A stretch of 64,000 nt of DNA from contig JAIXKI010000026.1 in the NCBI GenBank assembly GCA_026936105.1, positions 100,193 through 164,192 of the forward strand, given 5' to 3'. Below, piece after piece: positions 45,143 through 53,403 of the stretch (the stretch's first letter is position 1; every line of letters starts with the position of its first letter). Under the pieces are notes generated by a model. It did not search any database and was not told the DNA's origin. It was given only the letters and a program-made list of their open reading frames with translations. The position numbers and the translations under genes are program-made. This stretch comes from Chitinophagales bacterium (GTDB lineage Bacteria; Bacteroidota; Bacteroidia; Chitinophagales; Chitinophagaceae).

Positions 45143-47119
45143 TCATTGATACAGGATCGTGCAACTGTGCGGATCAAGTACCGCTTTTCCCGACACCTGA
45201 AAATCCTGCATGATGATGTTGTTTTGAATGAACGTTTTCCAGTTGCCGTCAGGAAGCAGAGTGATGGTCTGCTCTCCCCTGCCGTTGAATGCGACAAGGA
45301 TCTTTTTCCAGGAGTCTTGTACAGCCTCACCATGGATCAGATAAGTAACAACGCCGGGGGCATTCTGCGCACCATAATCGAAGTCAATGTAGCGGTCAAT
45401 TTCTTTTGCGGTAGTCATGTGGAAAGCAGGATGTTCTTTTCTCATTCTGATCAAAGCTTTCACCAATTCCAAAACATCTGCGTTTTGGGATTTCAGGCTC
45501 CAGTCAATTTCATTGATACTGTCCGGTGAATGGTAAGAATTCTCCACTCCTTTTTTGCTGCGCAAAAATTCTGATCCGGCATGCAGAAAAGGAATACCCT
45601 GGGATGTAAGTACGATGGCCAGAGAGAGTTTCTGCATTTCCTTACGGTCTGCCTCTGGCGCATCTTTTACCGAAAGGCTTAATTTATCCCATAAGGTATT
45701 ATTGTCATGGCATGAACAATACGTGATTGTATTGAATGGCCCGGCTGCATACGGCGCTTTGGAATAATTCACTTTTGAGTAATCTACCTGAGGATGTTCG
45801 CAGGATGCCACCACACCAAAACGGATACTCTGTTCCATTCCGGGCTTGCCGCTTGCAAAGCCTCTGTCATTGATGTCGAACACACTGCCTTTGATGGCAT
45901 CGCGGATATCATCACTGAACACAGCAATCCGGTCTAATTTGTAAGCATACTTTTTTAAAGCTCTCAATGAATCCGGCAAAGGCGAGCTGCCCGCGGTCCA
46001 GCCTTCGCCATAAAGCAAAATATCCGGTTTGATCCTGTGTAATTCTTTTGAGATGAGGTTCATGGTTTTTATATCCATCACTCCCATCAGGTCAAAGCGG
46101 AACCCGTCCACATGATATTGCTGCACCCAATACTTCACCGATTCCAGAATGAATTTCCTGACCATGGGCCTCTCACTGGCAATTTCATTGCTGCAGGCAG
46201 TGGCATCCGAAAATTTTCCGTCCGCCGTATGACGGTAATAATAGCCAGGAACCAATTGATTGAAATATGAATCTTCCGTAAGGGCAGTGTGATTATAGAC
46301 CACATCCATGATCACCCGCAAACCATTTTGATGAAATGCCTGCACCAATTGCTTGAACTCTTTGATACGGCTTATCCCGTCGTACGGGTTGGTGGAATAA
46401 GAACCTTCCGGCACATTGTAGTTGAGCGGATCATAGCCCCAGTTGTATTGAGGAGTATTCAATTTTGTTTCATCCACCGAGTTAAAGTCGAAACAGGGAA
46501 GCAGGTGAACCTCTGTGACGCCAAGTTCTTTCAGGTGATCCAATCCTGTTGATAAACCGTCATTGTTTATTGTTCCGGTCTCTGTCAATCCTAAAAATTT
46601 ACCTTTATTTTTTATCCCCGAATTATCTGAAATACTTGCATCCCTGACATGCAATTCATAAATGATCGCATCAGTTGTATTCATAAGTTTGGGGCCTTTA
46701 TCTTTTTCCCAATCTGCCGGGTTTGTATTTTTCAGATCAACTACCATTGCTCTTCTCCCATTCACTCCGACTGACTTCGCATAAGGATCGGGCACATCAT
46801 TCATCCATTTGCCGTTGATCATCACGCGGAAAGTGTAAAATTTTCCAAGCATATCTCCTTTGATGATCTTGACCCAGGTTCCTTCTTTGCTTTTTTGCAT
46901 TTCTTCTTCCATGATTGCTGTTCCATTCTCTCCGTTATCGTAAAACAATATTTGCACTTTTTCAGCCGTAGGCGCCCAGATGCGGAATTTTGATCCGGAA
47001 GGAGCATAGGTCAAACCGAGATCATCACCGTTGTAAACGGGATATCTATCATAAACACTTTTTTGTGCATGGGCGAAAAATACTGTTATCAGAAAAAAAA
47101 TACTGAAAAGCTTTTTCAT
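45143..47119 (-). CDS. pulA: Type I pullulanase (GH13)
   Basis: Secreted or periplasmic debranching enzyme that cuts alpha-1,6 links in pullulan, glycogen or starch. The 658 residues comprise a signal peptide (MKKLFSIFFLITVFFAHAQ), an N-terminal CBM48-like beta domain (about 30-115), and a GH13 barrel. The type I marker YNWGYDP is near residue 225; catalytic residues are visible as nucleophile Asp in VDGFRFDLMG, acid Glu in ILLYGEGW, and Asp in SCHDNNTLWDKL. An upstream TATCTTTA (47138-47145 on the minus strand) is one base off a -7 element. No other starch gene is adjacent. Confidence 0.94.
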   Translation of the reverse strand: MKKLFSIFFLITVFFAHAQKSVYDRYPVYNGDDLGLTYAPSGSKFRIWAPTAEKVQILFYDNGENGTAIMEEEMQKSKEGTWVKIIKGDMLGKFYTFRVMINGKWMNDVPDPYAKSVGVNGRRAMVVDLKNTNPADWEKDKGPKLMNTTDAIIYELHVRDASISDNSGIKNKGKFLGLTETGTINNDGLSTGLDHLKELGVTEVHLLPCFDFNSVDETKLNTPQYNWGYDPLNYNVPEGSYSTNPYDGISRIKEFKQLVQAFHQNGLRVIMDVVYNHTALTEDSYFNQLVPGYYYRHTADGKFSDATACSNEIASERPMVRKFILESVKYWVQQYHVDGFRFDLMGVMDIKTMNLISKELHRIKPDILLYGEGWTAGSSPLPDSLRALKKYAYKLDRIAVFSDDIRDAIKGSVFDINDRGFASGKPGMEQSIRFGVVASCEHPQVDYSKVNYSKAPYAAGPFNTITYCSCHDNNTLWDKLSLSVKDAPEADRKEMQKLSLAIVLTSQGIPFLHAGSEFLRSKKGVENSYHSPDSINEIDWSLKSQNADVLELVKALIRMRKEHPAFHMTTAKEIDRYIDFDYGAQNAPGVVTYLIHGEAVQDSWKKILVAFNGRGEQTITLLPDGNWKTFIQNNIIMQDFQVSGKAVLDPHSCTILYQ

Positions 47120-47264
47120 GGATCACTTAATTTGGTTTAAAGATACTTTCAATATGGGTTTACTTTCGGGTGCACTGTGCAGAAATTATCTTAAAATTTT
47201 ATGCATGGTAAATATCAAATCTGTAAATTGTTCTTTTAAATAATACACCGATATATTTTGCCAT

Positions 47265-48965
47265 ATGGGAGAATTTCAGGTAAAAAAACAAAGTAAAAAA
47301 TATGATGTGGTCATTGTTGGCTCGGGCGCCGGTGGAGGCATGGCCACATACATGCTGGCAACAGCAGGAATAAAGGTCTGCCTTATTGAAGCAGGCCCCA
47401 TGTATAATCCGCAAAAGAATGTGACCCAATTAAAAAATCCATGGGACTCTCCCCGACGCGGCGCCAGTACTCATTACCGCCCGTTCGGTGATTTTGATGC
47501 CTGTTACGGCGGATGGGAAATTGATGGTGAACCTTATACTAAAGCGGAGGGTACTGACTGGCTATGGTGGAGAGCCAGGATGATCGGGGGAAGGACCAAC
47601 CATTGGGGAAGAATTTCCCTTCGTTTTGGCCCTAAAGATTTCAGAAGGAAAGATCAGGATGGATTGGGTGAGAACTGGCCGATCAGTTATGATGATATCA
47701 AACCCTATTACGATCGTGTAGATCAGCTCATTGGTGTATTCGGCACCAATGAAGGTTTGGAAAATGATCCGGATGGATATTTTCTTCCTCCGCCCAAGCC
47801 AAGGCTTCATGAGCTTTTTATTAAGGATGCTGCAGCAAAAGCAAAAGTCAGGGTTATTCCGGGCAGGCTTTCCATGCTAACGCAAAAAATCAAAAGTACC
47901 ACTGACAGAGGCCCTTGCTTTTTCTGCGGCCAGTGCAACCGTAACTGCAGTATTGCCAAAGCAGATTTCTCTTCGTCCAATGTATTGGTTTATCCGGCTC
48001 TGGAAACAAATAATGTGGACGTGATCACGAATGCCATGGCAAGAGAAGTGTTGACAGACAATGAAGGTAAAGCCACAGGTATTTCCTATATCAACAAAGA
48101 TGACAGGATGGAGTACCAGGTAATGGGTAAAGTGGTGATAGTTGCTGCCGGCGCCTGCGAGTCTGCAAGATTATTGCTCAATTCAAAATCACAAAGGCAT
48201 CCGAACGGACTGGCCAACTCAAGTAATGTGGTAGGAAAATACCTTCATGATTCCACCGGCGCTTCATTGGGCGGTTACCTGCCAAAACTTTTTGGAAGAA
48301 AAAGATATAATGAAGATGGTGTGGGCGGAATGCATGTCTATTCACCCTGGTGGCTGGACAATAAAAAACTGGATTTTCCCCGAGGATATCATATTGAATA
48401 TTGGGGAGGAATGAGTCAGCCAGCTTACGGATTCGGATTCGGTATAGAATCGCAAAACGGTAAGTATCCTGTAAATGGGAAAAAGAAAGAAGCCGGAGGA
48501 TACGGTGCTTCATTAAAAGAAGATTACCGTTACTTCTATGGAGCCAGCGTGGGCATGGGCGGACGTGGTGAAGCTATTCCGCTCGAATCCAATTATTGTG
48601 AGATAGATCCTAATGTGGTAGATCAGTTTGGTATTCCGGTATTGCGATTCAATGTTAAGTGGAGCGATCACGAGATCAAGCAAGCCAAACACATGAAGGA
48701 AACATTCAAAGAGATCATGCACAATATGGGTGCCGTCATCACCTGGGGCGGTGATGACGATGAAAAGAATAACTGGGGCCTTGCCAAGCCCGGCGAGATC
48801 ATTCATGAAGCCGGTACGGTGAGAATGGGCGATGATCCGAAACGTTTTGCACTCAATAAATGGAACCAGGCGCATGACTGCAAAAATTTATTCGTCGTGG
48901 ATGGAGGTGCATTCACCTCACAGGCAGACAAGAATATAACCTGGACCATACTGGCCTTGCGATGA
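47265..48965 (+). CDS. GMC family oxidoreductase, C-terminus lost by a frameshift
   Basis: FAD-dependent sugar or alcohol dehydrogenase of the glucose-methanol-choline family (566 residues as read). FAD motif VVIVGSGAGGGM near residue 15 and LIEAGP near 41; GGRTNHWGR; a cysteine cluster CFFCGQCNRNC near 219-229; and near the end VVDGGAFTSQADKNITWT. The reading frame stops at 48963 within ILAL, but the next frame (48962-49012) continues as MRASDYIVDELKKQNL, the expected family end. One missing G (TTGCG for TTGGCG) would restore a full protein. The small subunit gene follows 91 bp after this stop. Likely a membrane-linked dehydrogenase passing electrons to quinone or cytochrome. Confidence 0.88.
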   Translation: MGEFQVKKQSKKYDVVIVGSGAGGGMATYMLATAGIKVCLIEAGPMYNPQKNVTQLKNPWDSPRRGASTHYRPFGDFDACYGGWEIDGEPYTKAEGTDWLWWRARMIGGRTNHWGRISLRFGPKDFRRKDQDGLGENWPISYDDIKPYYDRVDQLIGVFGTNEGLENDPDGYFLPPPKPRLHELFIKDAAAKAKVRVIPGRLSMLTQKIKSTTDRGPCFFCGQCNRNCSIAKADFSSSNVLVYPALETNNVDVITNAMAREVLTDNEGKATGISYINKDDRMEYQVMGKVVIVAAGACESARLLLNSKSQRHPNGLANSSNVVGKYLHDSTGASLGGYLPKLFGRKRYNEDGVGGMHVYSPWWLDNKKLDFPRGYHIEYWGGMSQPAYGFGFGIESQNGKYPVNGKKKEAGGYGASLKEDYRYFYGASVGMGGRGEAIPLESNYCEIDPNVVDQFGIPVLRFNVKWSDHEIKQAKHMKETFKEIMHNMGAVITWGGDDDEKNNWGLAKPGEIIHEAGTVRMGDDPKRFALNKWNQAHDCKNLFVVDGGAFTSQADKNITWTILALR

Positions 48966-49012
48966 GAGCATCGGATTATATTGTGGATGAACTGAAGAAA
49001 CAGAATTTATGA
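48962..49012 (+). pseudogene. Out-of-frame C-terminal remnant of the GMC dehydrogenase
   Basis: Sixteen codons in a different frame, reading MRASDYIVDELKKQNL and ending in TGA. This is the normal C-terminal sequence of GMC proteins of this type, so the junction at about 48957-48962 is a probable one-base deletion or sequencing error. Confidence 0.75.
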
Positions 49013-49056
49013 CCCTCTAAATCTCCCGATAATTATAATTAAAGGAATTTTTTAAA

Positions 49057-49719
49057 ATGGACAGAAGAGAATCTTTAAAACTGATCGCAACCGGAGCTGT
49101 AGCAGTTCCTGCAGTGATCGCTGCGTGCAACACAGAAGAGAAAAAGACAACAGAGCAGAAAGCTGAACCTTCTTTCAATCTTGACAGATACCCGGAAGAA
49201 TTGAAAAGAGAGAAAAAACTGCTGGCAGAAGAAAATTTCTTCACTCCTGAAGAAATGGCCACAATCACGATCCTTGCCGATATCATCATTCCGAAAGATG
49301 AAGTAAGCGGCAGCGCTTCCGATGCCAAAGTCCCCGACTTCATAGAATTCATTGTGAAGGATATGCCGGAGCACCAGGTTCCCCTGCGGGGCGGGCTGAG
49401 CTGGCTGGATGTTGAATGCCTGAAAAGGTATGAAAAACCATTCCGTGAATGCAGCCATGAGCAACAGATAGAAATGGTGGATGACATTGCATATCCCGAG
49501 CGGAAATTAAAACCGGGAATGTCACAAGGAGTGAAATTTTTCAATAAAATGAGAGACCTTGTGGCCACCGGCTTTTATACTTCAGAGATCGGTGTGAAAG
49601 ACCTTGGCTATATGGGCAACAGGCCTAATCAATGGAATGGAGTTCCGGATGATGTATTAAAGCAATACGGAATGGCTTATACCGAAAAAGAATTGAAAGA
49701 GTGTGTGAAGTTCGATTAG
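49057..49719 (+). CDS. Gluconate 2-dehydrogenase subunit 3 family protein
   Basis: Small exported subunit (220 residues) that accompanies GMC dehydrogenases. Its N-terminus carries a twin-arginine-type signal (DRRESLKLIATGAVAVP) and a lipobox VIAAC (Cys24), so it can be Tat-exported and lipid-anchored, carrying the dehydrogenase with it. The family core from FFTPEEMATITILADIIIP through the C-terminal MGNRPNQWNGVPDDVLK region is present. Directly downstream of the GMC gene, confirming the pair. Needed for export or maturation in related systems; the electron acceptor is not encoded here. Confidence 0.9.
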   Translation: MDRRESLKLIATGAVAVPAVIAACNTEEKKTTEQKAEPSFNLDRYPEELKREKKLLAEENFFTPEEMATITILADIIIPKDEVSGSASDAKVPDFIEFIVKDMPEHQVPLRGGLSWLDVECLKRYEKPFRECSHEQQIEMVDDIAYPERKLKPGMSQGVKFFNKMRDLVATGFYTSEIGVKDLGYMGNRPNQWNGVPDDVLKQYGMAYTEKELKECVKFD

Positions 49720-49873
49720 AATATCTTATTTCTGATCATAAGTCCACTCTCTATTTTTATTGCTTCCTGATTATTCTTATTGATATAAAATAATTTCTTT
49801 TTAAAGGGTCACTATTTTGTTCCTTACAATTTTTATTTCAGGTGAAGATCTGTAAGAAGCAGTTGATAAAAGG

Positions 49874-50347
49874 TTACAACCAACGGCGTACTTGCTTTTT
49901 ATATTCCCCGTAGCTTTCTCCGAAAGCCCTTTCCAGATACCTTTCTTCCGGCTTGATCACTAACAAAGTAATTATGATCACTGCCACGGGAATCAGGATC
50001 AGTGTCCACCAGTTACCGTATAGGAGTGCCAGGCCGGTGTACAAAGACGTCAGGCTTAAATACATCGGATTCCTGGAGAAAGAATAGATCCCGGAAGTTT
50101 GTAATGAATTTGCCGGCTTCACCGTAACCACCGTATTCCTTGTTTTGAAAAATTGCAGAACAGCAGTCCCACCGATAATCATACAGGCTATAATGAAAAA
50201 GATACCTGCGATCCATGCTGCTTCGGTGTGAAAAAATGTACGGCTGACCGGCATCCATTTCTGTAAAAGGAATGACAACAGAAAGATGGAAGCAAAAAAC
50301 AAAGGCGGAGGAATGAACACACCAGGGCTATCCGTTTTTTGGGACAT
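49874..50347 (-). CDS. Isoprenylcysteine carboxyl methyltransferase-like membrane protein
   Basis: A 157-residue membrane protein with four hydrophobic helices and the ICMT/PEMT signature at the C-terminal end: IYSFSRNPMYLSLTSLYTG (RNPMY motif that binds SAM) and IKPEERYLERAFGESYGEYKKQVRRWL. Family members methylate small or lipid-linked substrates; in bacteria the substrate is usually unknown. Isolated unit on the minus strand beyond the EF-G terminator. Confidence 0.85.
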   Translation of the reverse strand: MSQKTDSPGVFIPPPLFFASIFLLSFLLQKWMPVSRTFFHTEAAWIAGIFFIIACMIIGGTAVLQFFKTRNTVVTVKPANSLQTSGIYSFSRNPMYLSLTSLYTGLALLYGNWWTLILIPVAVIIITLLVIKPEERYLERAFGESYGEYKKQVRRWL

Positions 50348-50462
50348 ATTGTTCTTTAAAATGAGAATGATCTAAGTTTAGAAAATAAAGCTATACTTAT
50401 TTTTTGATTGTTTCAGTTTTCTCTTTGCCATTCATAATGGCTGAATCTCTTTTTAGTGTTAT

Positions 50463-50489
50463 AAAAAAACCACCCCGGTCAGGGATGGC
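50463..50489 (-). terminator. Intrinsic terminator of the EF-G paralogue
   Basis: On the minus strand GCCATCCC pairs with GGGGTGGT (eight positions with G-T wobbles; plus-strand coordinates 50469-50489) around a five-base loop, followed by seven T. It sits about 45 bp beyond the EF-G gene stop. Confidence 0.7.
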
Positions 50490-50534
50490 TATTGTGGTGC
50501 ACTTAGTATTGGGTTTCTGCTTTGCGGCAGCATT

Positions 50535-52670
50535 TTAAACAAGCTCTTCCTTGGCTGTCTTACTATAGTCGTCAATTAATTTCCTTTGTATTTCAAACGG
50601 CACCGGCTCATAGGCATGATATTTCATGTTGAACTTAGCACGGCCTTGTGTAATGGAACGCAGTGAAGAAGAATAGCCTTCCATTTCTGCAAGTGGAACT
50701 TTTGCTATGATCTTCTGAAAATTTCCTTCATTGTCTATTCCTTCCACAATGGCCCGGCGGCTTTGCAGATCGCCCATTACAGCGCCGGTAAGATCATCAG
50801 GACAAAGTACTTCCACACGATAGATCGGCTCCAGTATTTGCGGATCTGCCTGCTGAAATGCCTGGCGGAAAGCCTGCAGTCCTGCTATCTTGAATGAGAT
50901 ATCATTGCTGTCCACGGGGTGCATCTTACCGTCATACACACATACTCGTATATCCCTTGCATAAGATCCTGTCAGCGGGCCGTTCTGCATTTTTTCCATC
51001 ACTCCTTTCAATATCGAAGGAAGGAACCGTGCATCAATGGCGCCTCCGACAATACAATTGTAAAACACAAGTTTTCCGCCCCAGTTAAGGTCATAAGTAT
51101 CCCTTGCCCTCACGGTAAGATCTTTGGGTTCCGGCATGCCTTCGTACCAGGGTTCTATTTTCATATAAACCTCTGCAAACTGACCGGCGCCTCCTGATTG
51201 TTTTTTATGACGGTAATTGGAGTCGGCCATTTTCCGGATTGTTTCCCGGTATGGGATCCTGGGTTTCAAAAATTTCACTTCCAGTTTATGTATGTGTTCG
51301 ATCTTCCACTTGGCAACAGCCAGGTGCATATCTCCCTGGCAATGGATCAGGGTCTGTTTCAGTTCCTGTGAGATCTCTACCAGTAAGGTAGGATCTTCTT
51401 CTCTTAATTGATGAAGCGCCTGGGACAGTTTTTCTTCTTCTCCTTTTTTTAGTGTCTCGATGGCTACCGTCATATTGGGCGGAGGGAATACAATAGGTTT
51501 CAGTTCAATATTCTTCCCTTTTATATGAAGCGTATTATTGACATGAGTGTTCTTTAGTTTCAGGGTAGCTCCAATATCGCCTGCCACCAATTCATTAACG
51601 CTTGTTCTCTTATTCCCTTCTACAAGGAAGAGTTGATTCAATTTTTCAGTGACTCCCGTTGATTCGTTTTCCAATTCCATTCCATTCCTGATGGTACCTG
51701 AATAAACTTTAAAGAATGAGAGTTCCCCTATGTGAGGCTCGGTAATTGTCTTGTAAACAAATAGGCAGGCAGGACCGTTTGCATCACACGGGAGGCTTTC
51801 CCCGCTTTTGGTGATCTGCGGAGGCATTTCATTGGCGCTGGGGCATACATTATCAATAAATCCCATAATGCGGCCACTTCCCATATTACGGATGGCAGAA
51901 AGGCAGAACAACGGGAACAAGTCATGATGGATCATTGCCTTTTTCAATCCGTCTTTCATCTCATCTTCATCCAGTTCTCCTTTTTCAAAATATTTTTCCA
52001 TCAGCCCTTCATCATTACTGGCGATGGACTCTACCAGTTCTTTTTGCAATTCTTCTGCCCTGGCTCTTTCTTCTTCAGGTATGGGAAGCTTTTCGGGTTT
52101 GCCGCCTTCATCTTTGAATTTGTACATGGTCATCCGGAGCACATCAATGATCTCATGAAATCCGGCGCCGGTATGTCTCGGGTATTGCACCACTACTACA
52201 TTATTTCCAAAATGAGATTTTGCTTCCCTTACGGCCTTGTCAAAATCCGCATTGTCATCATCCAGTTTGTTTACGGCAAAAATCATTGGCGTTTTAAATC
52301 GTTCCGTATAATCCCAGATGATATCAGTTCCCACTTCCACTCCCAGCACTGCATTCAACAGCATGATGCCGGTATCAGCAACACGGAGGGCTGAGATCAC
52401 TTCACCAACAAAATCATCATAGCCCGGTGTGTCAATGATATTGATCTTGTATCCTCTCCATTTTGCATGAAGGAGTTTACTGAAAATGGAGTTACCACGC
52501 TCCTGTTCCAGTTCGTGATAATCCCCGGTTGTATTCCTCTCGGCAATGTTGCCCCGTCGGGTAATCAGTCCGGCTTCATAAAGCATGCATTCCGCTAAAG
52601 TGGTCTTACCTGAGCCTGCATGGCCCAGTAAGACAATATTTTTTACATGTGAAGTATCAAACTCTGGCAT
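50535..52670 (-). CDS. Elongation factor G paralogue (EF-G-2 type)
   Basis: Translational GTPase of 711 residues, related to EF-G-2 of Thermus (GHAGSGKT G1 loop) rather than to canonical EF-G (usually HIDAGKT). G1 is GHAGSGKTTL at residues 16-25, G3 DTPGYDDFVG near 82, G4 NKLDDD near 132. Domains II-V follow: CIVGGAIDARF, a domain IV region FAEVYMKIEPW, and LTGAVMGDLQSRRAIVEGI in domain V. Such paralogues have been proposed to act in ribosome recycling or under special conditions; in this organism it is unlikely to be the only EF-G. No str-operon genes (rpsL, rpsG, tuf) are adjacent. Confidence 0.9.
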   Translation of the reverse strand: MPEFDTSHVKNIVLLGHAGSGKTTLAECMLYEAGLITRRGNIAERNTTGDYHELEQERGNSIFSKLLHAKWRGYKINIIDTPGYDDFVGEVISALRVADTGIMLLNAVLGVEVGTDIIWDYTERFKTPMIFAVNKLDDDNADFDKAVREAKSHFGNNVVVVQYPRHTGAGFHEIIDVLRMTMYKFKDEGGKPEKLPIPEEERARAEELQKELVESIASNDEGLMEKYFEKGELDEDEMKDGLKKAMIHHDLFPLFCLSAIRNMGSGRIMGFIDNVCPSANEMPPQITKSGESLPCDANGPACLFVYKTITEPHIGELSFFKVYSGTIRNGMELENESTGVTEKLNQLFLVEGNKRTSVNELVAGDIGATLKLKNTHVNNTLHIKGKNIELKPIVFPPPNMTVAIETLKKGEEEKLSQALHQLREEDPTLLVEISQELKQTLIHCQGDMHLAVAKWKIEHIHKLEVKFLKPRIPYRETIRKMADSNYRHKKQSGGAGQFAEVYMKIEPWYEGMPEPKDLTVRARDTYDLNWGGKLVFYNCIVGGAIDARFLPSILKGVMEKMQNGPLTGSYARDIRVCVYDGKMHPVDSNDISFKIAGLQAFRQAFQQADPQILEPIYRVEVLCPDDLTGAVMGDLQSRRAIVEGIDNEGNFQKIIAKVPLAEMEGYSSSLRSITQGRAKFNMKYHAYEPVPFEIQRKLIDDYSKTAKEELV

Positions 52671-52788
52671 AATATGGTATTTTAAGAATAAAAAAATGAA
52701 TGTCTTTCGAATTGAATGATCAAAAAGACAACTATACAGGTGATGAAATCAGGCAGGCTAATACCTGTTTCAACATTATGTAATCTGA

Positions 52789-53169
52789 TTAATGCGCTCG
52801 TTCCAGGAATCCGCTGAATTCTTCACGAAGTTCCTGTAAGGTTTTTTCCAATGATTGATACTGCCCCTGCAAGTTTTCGTGATATGTAATAGTGTCCTTA
52901 TTCAGAGAACCATCACTGTCTGCGATCTCCATGCTTAGCTTGCGGTCATGTGTTTTGATCGCCTGCTTCAGATCGTGAATGTTGATAAGCTGAATGTGAA
53001 ATTGATTGTGGAGATGTTCTACCTGTTGGAGCTGGTCTTTGTCAAGCGGCTGGCTGGCCACTTGCTGGAGGTGAGATTTGTTTTTAGAGAATTCGTCTCT
53101 GTATTTCCGAAGAGCTTCCCTCCAGGTGTTGCACTCTCCGGAGAGCTGCGGGATGTCTGCCTGAACCAT
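52789..53169 (-). CDS. Hypothetical coiled-coil protein
   Basis: A 126-residue highly charged helical protein (VASQPLDKDQLQQVEHLHNQF, YQSLEKTLQELREEFSGFL) without signal peptide or membrane helix. Heptad-like spacing suggests two or three coiled-coil segments. I do not recognise a family. It lies 118 bp upstream of the EF-G paralogue on the same strand and might be expressed with it. Confidence 0.6.
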   Translation of the reverse strand: MVQADIPQLSGECNTWREALRKYRDEFSKNKSHLQQVASQPLDKDQLQQVEHLHNQFHIQLINIHDLKQAIKTHDRKLSMEIADSDGSLNKDTITYHENLQGQYQSLEKTLQELREEFSGFLERAH

Positions 53170-53274
53170 GGTATTAAAATTTTAGTGGTGAAGAAAATTA
53201 TTTACCGGTTTACAGGGGTCGGAAGTAATACTCTAAATTTAAAACTCTTTTTGAAATTACAGAAGAAAATTTTT

Positions 53275-53309
53275 ACACAAAAAACCTGCAGTGAGTTTTA
53301 CTGCAGGTT
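53275..53309 (-). terminator. Intrinsic terminator of the Trp/His/Arg-rich protein gene
   Basis: Perfect 10-bp stem AACCTGCAGT (53283-53292) / ACTGCAGGTT (53300-53309) with a seven-base loop, followed on the minus strand by TTTTTTGTGTAAAAA. About 95 bp past the gene's stop. Confidence 0.82.
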
Positions 53310-53311
53310 CG

Positions 53312-53329
53312 TATTTGGTTAACCAAATA
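53312..53329. repeat. 18-bp perfect palindrome TATTTGGTTAACCAAATA
   Basis: A perfect palindrome two bases from the terminator stem, in the 3' untranslated part of the minus-strand gene 53404-54288. Its size fits a protein-binding site rather than a hairpin with a loop. Confidence 0.6.
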
Positions 53330-53403
53330 TTAATTCTAATTAACGTTTTATTCTTTTTGCAGGCCGTGCAGCCGTGTTTTAATACATCAATCCGGAAATA
53401 GCC

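Noticed and set aside
51924-52394. 156-residue plus-strand ORF inside the EF-G gene
   Set aside because: Shadow frame with Phe/Ile/His-rich composition and no motif.
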